From the NCBI GenBank assembly GCA_947561585.1, contig CANNZV010000435.1, positions 124,001 to 188,000 of the forward strand: a stretch of 64,000 nucleotides of DNA. The letters run 5' to 3'. Made by a program: the position numbers and the translations under genes. Position 1 is the stretch's first letter. The number at the start of each line of letters is the position of its first letter. The notes under the pieces are model-generated. The model was not told the origin of the DNA and did no database searches. It saw nothing but the letters and a program-made list of their open reading frames with translations. Source of the stretch: Caprella mutica. Lineage: Eukaryota > Arthropoda > Malacostraca > Amphipoda > Caprellidae. This document shows, piece after piece, positions 1-13,846 of this stretch.

Positions 1-956
1 AATAGCTACCTACAACAGGAAAATAAGTTAATTACGATATCTCATGATAGAAATCGTATTAACTGATATTGTTTATTGGTTTATGTCATATGGAATGAAA
101 ATATAATTGGTGATAGTAATTGATACTATTAATCATCGTCCGATGAACAAGATTTTGCAATGATTAATTAATTAATAAAATTAAATGATGACAAATATAG
201 CGATATATGTTAATAGTTATGTAACTATTATTTGTTATTACTATTTTATATTGGCTGAAATATTTGAATTTTTAAGAAGTTATATGATTGATTATAATTT
301 TTCATATAAATAAATAATTTAGTGTTAGAATTTTCTTTATTACTTTTTATTACCAAATGTATGAATTTATTATGGAAGGAATTCAGATTATTTAAATATT
401 AGGTAGGCCCCGCATTTTTTTAAACCAAAATCACGACTTCGACTTATTACAAATGGTAATAAGAGCGAAGCATTACTCGAAATGGTTTGGAGGATGTTTG
501 AGGAGTTAAAATTTTGTAGTAACTTCGAGTCATACCTCGCAATTAAACCAATTATCACAGCTTCACCTGTAAAACATCATAGCTTCATCAGGGTACTGCC
601 ATTATATACTACAATAGCTATAGCTACTATGCTCTCTCATTATTTTCTTTTTCCTAATGGGTTGAACGTACAAATTCATTGAATTTTTCAAACAAAAAAC
701 AGGATTAAAAACCAGTAAAATATGAGGTATATCATTCTCATCAAAAATTCATTACCAAATATTTTCGACCCCGTAGCGCTCCCTCGTCAACATTTCGACT
801 CTGACGGTACAACATAGGCATCGGACTGAAAACAAATGTAATCGTTGTTAATTTGTGACAAGGCCGTAGAGTATTTACTGGTGTACTTTTATTGTAGTCA
901 CAGTGTTTATTGTGTTTGGAACAGAGGTTTTATGACTATTTGATGGTGTGATAGAA
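1..956. other. A+T-rich unique sequence, nothing recognised
   Basis: No exon, RNA gene or transposon that I can support. A 66-codon open frame at 482-682 has no recognisable features and is probably chance. Confidence 0.5.
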
Positions 957-1590
957 TAATGAGCGAAAAGATCAAATCGTTTAGATCATTGAGCGAAATG
1001 ATCAAATCGTTTAGATCATTGAGCGAAAAGATCAAATCGTTTAGATCAATGAGCGAAATGATCAAATCGTTTAGATCATTGAGCGAAAAGATCAAATCGT
1101 TTAGATCAATGAACGTAAATATCAATCGTTTAGATCATTGAGCGAAAAGATCAAACGTTTAGATCAATGAACGTAAATATCAATCGTTTAGATCATTGAG
1201 CGAAAAGATCAAATCGTTTAGATCAATGAACGTAAATATCAATCGTTTAGATCATTGAGCGAAAAGATCAATCGTTTAGATCAATGAACGTAAATATCAA
1301 TCGTTTAGATCATTGAGCGAAAAGATCAATCGTTTAGATCAATGAACGTAAATATCAATCGTTTAGATCATTGAGCGAAAAGATCAATCGTTTAGATCAA
1401 TGAACGTAAATATCAATCGTTTAGATCATTGAGCGAAAAGATCAATCGTTTAGATCAATGAACGTAAATATCAATCGTTTAGATCATTGAGCGTAAATAT
1501 CAATCGTTTAGATCATTGAGCGAAAAGATCAATCGTTTAGATCAATGAACGTAAATATCAATCGTTTAGATCATTGAGCGTAAAGATCAT
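957..1590. repeat. Minisatellite, 29-30 bp monomer, arranged as 58-bp dimers
   Basis: Monomers of the form GAGCGAAAAGATCAAATCG followed by TTTAGATCATT. The first five or six copies are 30 bp. After about 1115, copies alternate between a GAGCGAAAAGATC form and a GAACGTAAATATC form, giving a dimeric period of 58 bp (for example GAACG at 1286 and 1344). It decays at the right edge into GTAGATCAATG fragments to about 1640. Confidence 0.93.
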
Positions 1591-4500
1591 TGTAGGTATA
1601 GATATAGATATCAATGCAGGTGTAGATCAATGCTGGTGTAGATTATAACAGAATTAAAATTATACAGTAGATAATATAAAAATTACTGAATATACCTCCC
1701 CCATCAAAATGTGTGAATGTTTTCGATAAATTCTTTAAAATTTTATATACAGTGGCAATTACTTACTATCAGATATATTTAAATTTTATGCAGAAAACCG
1801 TCACACGTCAACTAGAAAGACATTTCAGTGAAGGTTTTATAATTTTTTATATCCAATGTTAAAGAGAGATTCCTATCTAAAAAACTTGTTTACTGATATA
1901 CATACATATACCATTTACCATCTGTTTATAAAAAGCTAACCTTTATCCTCCTAACGAACAGTTTAGATCAATATTCTACGTATATTGATGGCATTAAATG
2001 TTGGTATGGTTAAATTGAAGAGGAAAAATTCAGTTTTGCTTTTGCTGTCTATGACCCTAACGTCGTAACCACGGTGTCAGCATTTATATTTTAGCTACAT
2101 GCTGAGTGGAGAAAAAGAAACAGTGAAAATATCAGCAGCTGAACTGAACTGATAAAGATGTTCTTATTTAAATATCACTAAATAAGAAACATCATGTTAT
2201 ATTGAAGGGAGGAAGAGTGATCAAATTAAAAATAATACATAGGAGATTACCAAGCCAGCCATACAAAAAAATATATATTATTATATGTTGTATAATAATA
2301 ATAATACAATAGCCACCTTTTTCAAGATAATGTAAGTTGCAAGTACAGTCTAATAAAAATCCTCCCTTAACTATTCAACCCGAAATATCTTTTTAAATTA
2401 TATAAAACATTATAATTAGCACTGACAATTCAGACTATTTTTATAGCGATTCTACTGTCGAGGTAGAGAGTTAAATTCCATGTTAGTGTTACGCTAGAAC
2501 TTTGTTTCAACTATTAGCATCTGTACATTCCAACTTTGCATAAGATTCTGGCAAATTATTTAAGCTGAATTCAAACTAAGTTGCAAAAAATCACACAACT
2601 TTAAATTGCTCTAATTGTAGTAGTTGCTTCAGTTTCAATAAGCTAAGTTACAAGTTATTGGACCGTTATACATCTTCGATCTTATAAGAAAAAATGTACT
2701 TAATAATTATCATTTATCTTTTATTTTAAATAATATCCATATTACCAGCAGGTATCATAAATATTAATTGAAATAATATATAAAATTTATTATTAGAGAC
2801 AAAATTTGATTAATTTCTGTTAAATTTGGATGATGCAATGAATATTTCATGTAAAATATATTTAATATTATATTCAGATTGAGTTTACATTTTTCTCTTT
2901 ATTTAAATAAAGTTTCATTTCATATAAAACAATAGATTAAAAAATTAATCTAGGAAAAATAATGAGTAATATAATTAAATTTAAAAAAGTCAAATTTCCT
3001 TAAATTTGAAATTCATCTCCAGTAAATTATTCTAATCGAGTTTTCTCTTGTAAATTGTCAGTAGGTTTTTTTACTATTTCAGTCTCGTACTCAATGATTA
3101 TTTGGTACATTATGCAGTCATTTGGTACGTGAATCACCTCAGAGACCATTGGTAGCTACGTGTTATTGCCATCTCTCACCTCAAGGGAAATAAGTGAAAA
3201 CACCTAATGTATGTTTCATGTGTGAATTCAACGCTAATGTATTTCGACCTGTTCTAAATTCGTGCTGATATTAAATCTATGAAGTGTATAGTAAATGTTG
3301 TAAAATATTAAAGCAGCTCAGAGAATAGGATTTGTTTTGAATTGATGACTAGGGAAACATTGATTAATATTATAAACAAAGGCTTTGTTTGTTTATACTT
3401 TGTACACTAATGCAATAAAGAATGTATTATCAATAGTAGAATTTATCTAATAAAATACTAATCTTCCAAATAATATATTTTACTGAGACAAAGAATTACT
3501 TCTAATATTTAACTGTGTATATTTCCAATTCTTTCTACTACAGTTCTCATACCTAATTGAGATATTTTAACTTACAAGGTATTTTACGCCTTGATACCAG
3601 TTTTGGACTTTTCTGAGTATAAACAAATACGCGTATACGAGCGCACTCATGTGACCCTGCAATATTAGATTACATACTCTATACATACTACATAGCGGGT
3701 TAAATACTTTTTTAATGACATCCGTACACTGCACAAACAACCATGGCAAAATCCTTATATACAAATAACTATTTAATCCGCTGTAGAGTACTTATATAGT
3801 GTATTTAATATAATTTTGCAGGGTCACAGAAGTGTGTTTGTGTGTACATCTTTCACAAAAAAACTGTAATTCATCTTGATATGAACCTGCGCAATACTCT
3901 ACCTTGTATAGTTAATATACTTTGCAACTTATACTGGCTATTCATCAGCGGTTCTTTCCCCGATATCGCAGTCTTGCCTCAATCTATCAAAATAACAAAT
4001 GTAAGTAGAATAAATTACGAGCAGGGCCATCCTTAAACGTCCCCTTTTCTTTTCTTTCCTTCCTCCTTCAAATTAACTTGAGTAATGTTTCCGCGCACAC
4101 GAAGACACGTATATAAGACGAAGCTCATTGGATTCAATTCGCGGAGTCGGGTTTCAATCCTTTGTGTCCGAGTTCCATTTGAATTCGGTAGTAAAATTTC
4201 AAGACGCTCCTAGATTTCAAAGAGCGTCTTTCCTTAAAACAATTGTCGATCGGAATCTTATTGGAAGTCTGGGAGATTGTTTGGTTGTCCCTAGATTTGA
4301 CTTAATCTCAATCCTGGTTTGAAGGATAAAAACATTGGGAAAAGGATTCGATTAAAGCTCTTGGTATTCATGCAATGAATTGATTGAACTAATTTACAAT
4401 TCAATTGATAGGAGTTGGAAGATTTTATTTGTGCTATCGTGAAATATTTTTTTTATATATATACCTATAGATAATAATGGTCCTACTCTTAAATGTAGAA

Positions 4501-6939
4501 CCAAATTTGAATTACTTTGAATTATATGATACGGTTAAGCGACTTTAGGCCTAATAAGGCTTGATGGTTGATATGTGTGTTTTGTACATGTCTTTACATT
4601 CATGTAGCTTGCTTGTAGCAGCGCTACGTGTGAGGCATACGACTCAGGGCAGTCCAGATAAGAATCTTTATCTCTCTCTGAAATAACAGTGAAAAAATAC
4701 AGCTTCACAAGAGATAGGCATTGTGAACTGTTAAAGTGTATATAGTTATACGGATGGTATTTCTTAGCCTGCAAGAAGGATATATTCCTGGGGTATTAAG
4801 GGAATATCCAAGGGAATTTTTTGTGAAACTGCAATGTTATATAGCATTAAATAATATTATTTCCTGTATACGTCATGAAACTTCTTTCAAATAACTGTTA
4901 CGATAATTATTTATATATACCACTTCGGTTTTTTGTATATTTATTTATTAATGTTAATGGACTACCTAGGCAAGAAATATTTATTCCTTGGATATTAAGG
5001 GAATGCCCAAGGAAAAAATCCCTCTTGCCTGGGATATACATTAATGTTTATAACTTTATTTCAATTTTTCGAATTTCAATTTGTGCAATTATTTAATTTC
5101 ATAGAATTAATGCAGTATGTTTGTGGAGACATATTTATTATTAAAATTACTTATAGGTCCATAGAATAATGATTTCCATCTCACCGCACTCTATAATCCA
5201 CTGGCTTTTCATCTCCGTGCTACTCCATCAATTTCACTTATTCTTTCATAGGCTATTCCTTGAGAAATGAAAAACCTAACCCAATTTACCCGAATTTCCA
5301 TTTTGTGGCACAGAAATCCTTCGTCTCAATCTTCTCACTTGTGATCCGACAGCAGAAAGCTGCGCTACTGACGGAGTTCCTTATTTGGAAAAACTATATA
5401 CTGTGACTTTGGCGTCAATGCATAACATGTCTTCGTGATTACTTACAAAATGATTCGATTTATGTATATAATTACAAATAAATGCAAAGTCAAAGAAAAT
5501 GAGAAACCTCTCAATTAATTTATTTCTCCAATGTATTTTCCGAGTTTAATAAGAATTCTTGTTTTATATTCTGTCGTATTAGCCATGATATCAAATAATA
5601 TCATCACTCAAATATTCCTGTAAGCATATTAAAGTTCTACTCCTTTAACGTTCAAATTATGTTTTTATTTAGCAGGTACTTCGAGTACTGCAACCAATAG
5701 CAATTCCCCTCTCATATGTTTTACCTTAGTATCGAAAAAGAGACAAGAGTACAATTAGGTATGACATTGTTTTCCGATGTTAATTTTCCTTTCTGACGTT
5801 CTACAGATACTTTGTGAAAGCTTTCCTTTGTTGCTTGCTGAAGAACTAAAGTCTACAGTGAACACCTCTATTTCAAAGTCCATAGAACTTTACGATAAAA
5901 GGAGTTCATATCAAACATAATATCTATTCCACACTTTTACACCAAATCAATTATGTTGTTAGTTTTAATAATAGAGCTAAAATAGATTGTGTAACGATAC
6001 TAACATATATATTATATATACTTTACTGTGTGTGGAAACCCTGACCAGGTGATCTGTCTCTTACTAATTTTGATTCCAGTTCTGCTATACTTTTTACGTT
6101 ACAATATTAAGATTGTCTAATTAGTGATAGGTAGTAGTTAGCCAACATCAAACTGTTAAACATTTTAAAACTATTTAGTCTGTTAAACTTGACTCTTTTG
6201 TGATTCTTACTCTTCAAAAATTCTTGGAAATTTATTAATTATATTGAAATCTTATAGTGACGATTAATGCGAATATCAATTAATCAAAAGATATTCTTTT
6301 AACAGAATATTTTAATTATTTAGTGACAAATTTTTCTATGTGAAATACACTAAATAAATATAATATCCCCCCAACTTGATGATTAGTGGTACGTCTTTTT
6401 TCCTATAAACTAACCGCCTCTGCCTACCTACCTACCTAAAAGTTACAAATTAAAATACTCAGATTTTACTCGCAAGCTCTTGGAAGTTTTAAATTTATTC
6501 CGTTTCTATAATTAAGCCCACGTCCGGAAATTTACATTGGCATTTTCGACTTCATTTATCGACATTTTCTTAATTGAAAGTTAGTGTGCCTTAGGAACAG
6601 TCGAGAGAATATTGGTGAGGTTTGTATTAGATTATAATGCAATAAATAAGATACCATGTAGATTGTTTAGTTTGATAATAGAGTTAAATTCTGTCTTAAA
6701 AATAAACCGAAATATTATGAAATATATTTTGATTTATAAATATATATTCTACTCCATTATAGAGGTACATAATGTCATGACTTTTTTTGTCTCTATCTTT
6801 CAGTACATTTATTTTAAAAGAGTATATTCATGTTGAAAAAGTTACTGTGTTCTCTGACCATTCTATTACTCGTTACTTAGGAAAGTAGAGACAAAATGAT
6901 TAGAAAAAAGTACATACTCGTTGCACATACAGAAAGTTA
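1591..6939. other. Long A+T-rich region without recognised genes
   Basis: No supported exon, tRNA or complete transposon. There is a short CCTA microsatellite at about 6421-6436. At about 4785-5035 a short motif built on TATTAAGGGAAT with flanking CCAAGG occurs twice, suggesting a degenerate local duplication. Small open frames (3842-4036, 4128-4322, 4875-5096, 6612-6836) have no visible domains. Confidence 0.45.
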
Positions 6940-7122
6940 TGATGGGGCCAGAGAAAGTTATGGTGGAACTTGTGAAAGTTATGGTGGGGCCAGAGAAAGT
7001 TATGGTGGGGCCATAGAAAGTTATGGTGGGGCAGAGAAAGTTATGGTGGGGCCATAAAAAGTTATGGTGGAACTTGAGAGAATTATGGTGGGGCCATAGA
7101 AAGTTATGGTGGGCCATAGAAG
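6940..7122. repeat. Short array of the GTTATGGTGGGGCCATAG family
   Basis: About nine copies of GAAAGTTATGGTGGGGCCA, with some units carrying GGAACTTG in place of GGGGCCA. Copies are 17-21 bp apart. The same unit recurs at 30.0, 39.85, 45.8-46.5, 53.8-54.35, 62.45 and 63.96 kb. Confidence 0.88.
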
Positions 7123-7247
7123 CTTAAAAGGTGTCTTCACTCAATTTTTGATAGCTATACCTTAAATTTTTCTCTTGGTATTAGTTATACATATAATTCT
7201 CAAATGACTTTAATTAAAGGTAGTTATGAACATCTCCACATGAAGTG

Positions 7248-7325
7248 GAGTAAGTTCCAAATTAACGGACGGTTCCACATTTTCGATCATATAAGAAATA
7301 GTATTCAATAATTAATTATAATTCA
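7248..7325 (+). mobile_element. Half copy (one terminal arm) of the palindromic GGGTAAGTT transposon family
   Basis: Contains GTAAGTTCCAA, then CGGACGGTTCCACATTTTCG and ATCATATAAGAAA, matching the outer arm of complete copies at 28.75, 30.1 and 43.05 kb. No matching right arm is found nearby. Confidence 0.65.
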
Positions 7326-8039
7326 TGACGTTATTTTAATTTAGAAGTTAATTTAGAACTCAACGCTATTGTAGATTAAAATGTCATCTTATTATTTATC
7401 TGGTTCTGCTTTATAATTATTTGCATTGAGATTCTCCATGAAAAGAAAGGATAAAAAAGTGATTAAAAAATAAGAGAAAATTATTATTTAATATTAATAT
7501 ATTGAAATGAACATGTAATGGGTATATATATATTTACCATTTTATTTAGTTTATTTTAAAAATAATACTCTTCCTTTAAGAAACACTTAATGCGATGAAA
7601 TTAGGATAATTATATTCAAAAGATATAAATTGTTATATTTTTATTTACATAATCAGAGTATACTGATTATCTTTGTTAATATGTATATATTAAATATAAT
7701 AATAATGGAAAAATGAGTCTTCAACATTGTACAGTAATCCCAATATTTATGTATACATTATACAAATAACATTCTATAAAGTCTATTGAAATGAATGACT
7801 GCAACTGCCTATGTTGAAATTGTTAAAAAATATGAAGGAACCTAACCTCACGGGAAAGAAAATTGAATAACTTCATTTTATAATAAATTATGTCTAATTG
7901 AATTAATTTCCAGTCATTAATCTTTCTGTTTGTCGCTTCACTGACATATCGTACGTTTGGTATGATAATGAATTGATTAAAAGGGATTGATTATGGAGCA
8001 TTAATCAATGTTCTTACACATCATTGATTAGGGTCGAAA

Positions 8040-8280
8040 TTTATAACATTCGATTTTTTCAAAGTTTCCTAATTTTACATTTACTAAAATATACTTTACA
8101 ATTGTAAAATTTAAAACATTTGTTAATGTTTTAAACTTGGTCTTTGTACACGACAACAAATTATTGAGATTTGAAAATGATAGGAAATTAATAAACTGTG
8201 ATATGTGAAATTAACATCATGATGAGAGTTTTAATTTCTGATGATTGTTTCAAATTTAAGAAATTAATTTTACAGAATTA
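8040..8280. repeat. Dispersed repeat, copy 1 (second copy near 34.3 kb)
   Basis: GTACACGACAACAAA, then ATAGGAAATTA, AAACTGTGAT and GTGAAATTAACATCATG occur in the same order and spacing as in 34260-34440. The two copies are in the same orientation about 26 kb apart. Ends are not sharply defined; it is probably a decayed transposon. Confidence 0.6.
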
Positions 8281-8604
8281 AAATATTATAATTAATCAGC
8301 CATAATTATATGAAAATTGAAATATGCGGTAAAATGATATAATATAAGATTAATAGTATAATGATATATAATAATTATGACCAAATATAAGTGTTCCTTG
8401 CTTACTTTATCACTAATTCTGCCTTCTTCAATAAACAGAAATAAAATATTAGATATTGTATATCGACAGACTCGGACTTTTCTTGTCCCTATTTATTTCT
8501 CTCTCACACTTCGCCTTCATTTTCCTCTTTACTATAGTCCCTAGGGCCGGAAACTGCCTATAGGAAATGAAAGACAATTTATAAGCTCCTACCTATAGGC
8601 TTAG

Positions 8605-8665
8605 TTTCGAGTTATCGGACAGTTCCACTTTTTCGATCACGTAAGGAGTAATATATAGAAATATT
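8605..8665 (+). mobile_element. Solo terminal arm of the palindromic transposon family
   Basis: Carries CGAGTTATCGGACAGTTCCA followed by CTTTTTCGATCACGTAAG, matching the left arm of the 43.05 kb element. No right arm is seen. Confidence 0.55.
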
Positions 8666-9159
8666 TTTTTTCTATTATCCATGATGCCTGTTAAAATGTT
8701 TACCTGCAATTTATGAAATGAGTTTTATATAATTTTTTAAATCGAATTTATAACCGTTCGATAAATCGAAATTTAGTCTATAGAGAGAATGCACATGATC
8801 TCTACCATAATTTTTAAAAAGTATAGATAATAGAACTTTTCTAACTTTGATTTATATTTTTTTTTTTCTTTTTACCATGTTTATCATTTTCTTTGTATCT
8901 TATTTGTTAGATTTACACGTGCCAATTAATTTACAATTTTATTTATTTCTAACTCAATGATTTACTCAGTATCAAACTATTGTGTACCATTATCCTATTT
9001 TGATGGTTGGGAGCACGAAGTAGCTTTTCGACGGCAAAAAACTGTCATTGGATATTTTCTTTAAGGATTCCCTCTTTTCTATGGCTTGAAAACACTTTCT
9101 TGTTTTTATTTATAACCTTACGAACCTATCATCTGCACCATGAATGGTTTGCCGGTCAG

Positions 9160-9387
9160 GAATATTCCGCCCTTACAAATTCCACATCTGCATATTCCAC
9201 ATTACAAATTCCACTCCTGCAAATTCTACCTCTGCTAGTTCTACATGCATCTGCAAATTCCACTCATAAATATTTCACCCCTGTATATTCCACATCTTCA
9301 AACTCCACTCCTTTATATTCCACTCCTTTATATTCCACTCCTTTATATTCCACTCCTTTTTATTCCACTCCTGTATATTCCACATAA
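9160..9387. repeat. Minisatellite, about 15 bp, ATTCCACTCCTTTAT type
   Basis: Degenerate copies at the left (ATTCCACATCTGCAT and similar) become regular ATTCCACTCCTTTAT units at 9300-9385. Because the period is divisible by three, it leaves an open frame at 9007-9387 that is not credible as a gene. Confidence 0.85.
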
Positions 9388-10670
9388 GATATTATCTACT
9401 TTCTACATATTCTAAGACCAATTAATTCACTGCCTTTACTTGTAAGTGTGTCACTGCAGTCTTCCTCAGCTCTTCTTGGTATCATTTGAGTGAAAAGGAT
9501 TCAATTACTTTGTGTGTTGTATAACCTTGCAATAATACATAGAATATAGATTTCATTGCACTCTCTTCATTGAGCTTTATTGTGGATATAAATCTATTTA
9601 ACTCTATGCAATCAGAATCCATTTAATACAATATTGATGTAAAAGTAAAGCTTTATTGAAGAGGTAATAGCGATACAAATCCAATTACTGAACTAAATTA
9701 ATAATTGCCTTTCCTTTCAATAATGAAATCTGTTTTCCATTGAAATAACAATAACAAAATGTATGAAAACACTGAAAAACTGTTATTATTTGACACAAAC
9801 AACAATATTGAAATCATACCTCTTGATGCACGTAATATTAATGTTTTAATTAATTATTATCATATTATTATTATCCTTTTTAGTAATTCAATATACTTAA
9901 GATTATGATGATGAATTATTAATATTCTTATATTTTACTAACGTATAATTCATGAGAAATATCATTAATATATTTTCACATTATTATTGTACCTTTTATC
10001 ATATAGTACATCTATTTTTTTATATATTATTCATGTGATAAATTCACAATATAATAACAATAATTGGCTGTCCGGGAAATAGGAAAAATAACCCCTGTCT
10101 CCTCTGTATCCTTTTTATGTTATTTATAAGTAAAGGAATAACAGAGCACTCAGTTATTCCTAGATATCTATGTTCGGTTATTAATATCATATTCCTTTTA
10201 TAGATATTGGATTTTTAGTTTAATATTTAGATAATATCTTTCCTAACAATATAATGATGCAAATTAGAGGTAAATATATTCGAGAATATTTTGGTGCCAT
10301 CGTTAGTGAAGGAATTCATTTTCAGTATAAGCAGTTGCCTTTTAACTAATGAAACAGAGTAATGAATGGGAAGTGTCATAGATATATAAAATATATCTAT
10401 ATTTCGTGGTATCGATATCATGTGATATGAATAGCATGCAGTATATAGATATCTTTTGATGTTGGTATCTAGTGGTATCGTATCAAACAAAATATTATTA
10501 TATTGTTCCATGATATACATTTATGATTTAATTGTTTTTAAATTTTACAGCAATGAAGTAACTAAATTATTAATTACAATAATAATAGAATAGTGAATTT
10601 AAATTTTTTACAGAAGGGTGAGAAATATTTAAGTGCGAACAGTTATTTTCTAATAACTATTGATATTGTT
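9388..10670. other. A+T-rich sequence, nothing recognised
   Basis: No exon or transposon supported. A 97-codon minus-strand open frame at 10227-10520 has low-complexity A+T-rich codons and no domain. Confidence 0.4.
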
Positions 10671-10671
10671 G

Positions 10672-12003
10672 ATAGTGATAAAGTGATAGTAGTTATTATT
10701 CATCAATGATAGTAGTTATTATTCATCAGTGATAGTAGTTATTATTCATCAGTGATAGTAGTTATTATTCATCAGTGATAGTAGTTATTATTCATCAGTG
10801 ATAGTAGTTATTATTCATCAGTGATAGTAGTTATTATTCATCAATGATAGTAGTTATTATTCATCAGTGATAGTAGTTATTATTCATCAGTGATAGTAGT
10901 TATTATTCATCAGTGATAGTAGTTATTATTCATCAGTGATAGTAGTTATTATTTATCAGTGATAGTAGTTATTGTTCATCAGTGATAGTAGTTATTGTTC
11001 ATCAGTGATAGTAGTTATTATTCATCAGTGATAGTAGTTATTATTCATCAGTGATAGTAGTTATTATTCATCAGTGATAGTAGTTATTATTTATCACTGA
11101 TAGTAGTTATTATTTATCAGTGATAGTAGTTATTATTTATCAGTGATAGTAGTTATTATTTATCAGTGATAGTAGTTATTATTTATCAGTGATAGTAGTT
11201 ATTATTTATCAGTGATAGTAGTTATTATTTATCACTGATAGTAGTTATTATTTATCACTGATAGTAGTTATTATTTATCAGTGATAGTAGTTATTATTCA
11301 TCAGTGATAGTAGTTATTATTTATCACTGATAGTTGTCATTATTCATCAGTGATAGTAGTTATTATTCATCAGTGATAGTAGTTATTATTCATCAGTGAT
11401 AGTAGTTATTATTCATCAGTGATAGTAGTTATTATTCATCAGTGATAGTAGTTATTATTCATCAATGATAGTAGTTATTATTCATCAGTGATAGTAGTTA
11501 TTATTCATCAGTGATAGTAGTTATTATTCATCAGTGATAGTAGTTATTATTCATCAGTGATAGTAGTTATTATTTATCAGTGATAGTAGTTATTGTTCAT
11601 CAGTGATAGTAGTTATTGTTCATCAGTGATAGTAGTTATTATTCATCAGTGATAGTAGTTATTATTCATCAGTGATAGTAGTTATTATTCATCAGTGATA
11701 GTAGTTATTATTTATCACTGATAGTAGTTATTATTTATCAGTGATAGTAGTTATTATTTATCAGTGATAGTAGTTATTATTTATCAGTGATAGTAGTTAT
11801 TATTTATCAGTGATAGTAGTTATTATTTATCAGTGATAGTAGTTATTATTTATCACTGATAGTAGTTATTATTTATCACTGATAGTAGTTATTATTTATC
11901 AGTGATAGTAGTTATTATTCATCAGTGATAGTAGTTATTATTTATCACTGATAGTTGTCATTATTCATCAGTGATAGTAGTTATTATTCATCAGTGATAG
12001 TAG
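10672..12003. repeat. 23-bp minisatellite with a 621-bp higher-order duplication
   Basis: About 58 copies of AGTGATAGTAGTTATTATTC plus ATC. Variants (ATCAATG, TTTATC, TTGTTC, ATCACTG, and a unique TAGTTGTCATT) recur in the same order: TAGTTGTCAT is at 11331 and again at 11952, 621 bp or 27 monomers later. Part of the array has therefore been duplicated as a block. Confidence 0.96.
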
Positions 12004-12084
12004 ACTCTAGTATCACTGATGAAAGTATCAGTAATAGTGGCATCAAACGCTACAAAGAACTATTCTTTCATTCTCTAACTAGAA

Positions 12085-12535
12085 AACGCACTATAACACT
12101 ATAAGACAGTAGCACTATAACACTATAAGACAGTAGCACTATAACACTATAAGACCGTAGCACTATAAGACAGTAGCACTATAACACTATAAGACCGTAG
12201 CACTATAAGACAGTAGCACTATAACACTATAAGACCGTAGCACTATAAGACAGTAGCACTATAACACTATAAGACCGTAGCACTATAAGACAGTAGCACT
12301 ATAACACTATAAGACCGTAGCACTATAAGACAGTAGCACTATAACACTATAAGACCGTAGCACTATAAGACAGTAGCATTATAACACACTATAGCACTAT
12401 AACACACTATAACACTAAAACACACAGTAGCACTATAACACACTATAGCACTATAACACACAGTAGCACTATAACACACTATAGCACTATAACACACAGT
12501 AGCACTATAACACACTATAGCACTATAACACCAAG
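12085..12535. repeat. Compound minisatellite built on CACTATAA, main period 40 bp
   Basis: From about 12110 to 12380 a 40-bp unit repeats, made of CACTATAACACTATAAGAC plus CGTAG, then CACTATAAGACAGTAG. From about 12380 to 12535 it changes to units of CACTATAACACACTATAG and CACTATAACACACAGTAG. Confidence 0.93.
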
Positions 12536-13722
12536 CTAATGACAGCTATCCAACGTACCTTTCGATATTAAAACAAGCACGAAGAAGCATCCCGAGTTGT
12601 GTTATTAATCAGTCGATAGGATATAGATATTCGATAGGAGCTGCTTGATGTTAGATATCGTAGGTACATCAAAGATACTCTCAATATGCTGCACCAACGT
12701 ACAAAACTGCTAAGGGTGTCTGTCATTGTATCATTGGTCATCTTCTGAGGTTTTGAAAATTTCCTTAAAATTTACATACGCAATTTAATTTTCTTGCATA
12801 AATAATAATACAATTTTTGACTTTCATAAAAACCTTCGTAATATTAATTGTGTAATTAAGTTAAATTAAACAGTGGTCTGATAATTATATTCATCCTTTA
12901 CTTCTCCGCAAAATAATAATATTTAACCTATAGTAGATTTACCGTAAAATGAAATATCCGATATTTAAAACTAGGGACAAATTATTATCTTTATATTTAT
13001 AGTTACCGTTTAATTAACAAGCTGCTTAGAGTCGTACTATTATTTTAAATGCAATTTTTTCACTACATGAAGTAACTTATTTCAATTAATATGCAGATAG
13101 GAGTGTCGTCATTACTGCCTATCTTCTGTTTAATTCTAATATGTCAGACATACAATAATAATTACTAGCATTGTGAGACAGCATTCTCATTCGGCATGCA
13201 TCTCATTTTCAAATTCTAATACCATTTTAATGATATTCGCTATTGCATCGTATTAATTAGATAAAATGATGTACAGTCTGATAATTGAATGTCCTCCATG
13301 CTCGTCTATACCGCTAAAAATAGCAGTTATTAAAGGATTATTGAAACATCTGTGTTGACCATACATATCAATATATTTCTCAATTACAATACTAAATTAT
13401 TTCAACATTTTATAATTTATTTAAATAATTTGTGCTGAATAAACTTCACATTTAACAATACCATTCAATCAATTTCTAAAATGTTTTCCTAATTAATTCA
13501 GCAGAAACGTACAGAAAGACAATCGAGTCTCTACTTTTTGCCAGCTAATACCTAATAGAAAAATAAAAGAAATAGTGCGAATTGATATGACACATTGATT
13601 CATTAATTAATTTTCAGCATACACATAACAATATGACTAGTACACAAAAAAGCATCTAATGCTACATCTAATGATACATAAATATTAACATTATGATATA
13701 TACAATATAAAAAGATATATGG
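12536..13722. other. A+T-rich sequence, nothing recognised
   Basis: No supported exon or repeat structure. Confidence 0.4.
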
Positions 13723-13846
13723 ACACCTCAAAGAAAATTATTGAAACCTGACCATGAAGAAATAACTTATTTAATGTATAAATGAAATTCTTTATCTTTG
13801 TGATGAGTAATTTCTTGATGGTCAGGTCTTAATTCCTTTGAGGTGT
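13723..13846. mobile_element. Palindromic short transposon-like element, ACACCTCAAAG ends
   Basis: Inverted arms of about 42 bases: ACACCTCAAAG, then ACCTGACCATGAAGAAAT on the left. The right side is the reverse complement (ATTTCTTGATGGTCAGGT, then CTTTGAGGTGT). The spacer between the arms is about 40 bp. There is no coding capacity. It resembles a non-autonomous inverted-repeat element of a family different from the GGGTAAGTT one. Confidence 0.7.

Noticed and set aside
10672..12003. CRISPR-like array of short repeats
   Set aside because: Repeats are directly adjacent with no unique spacers, and the DNA is eukaryotic in character.
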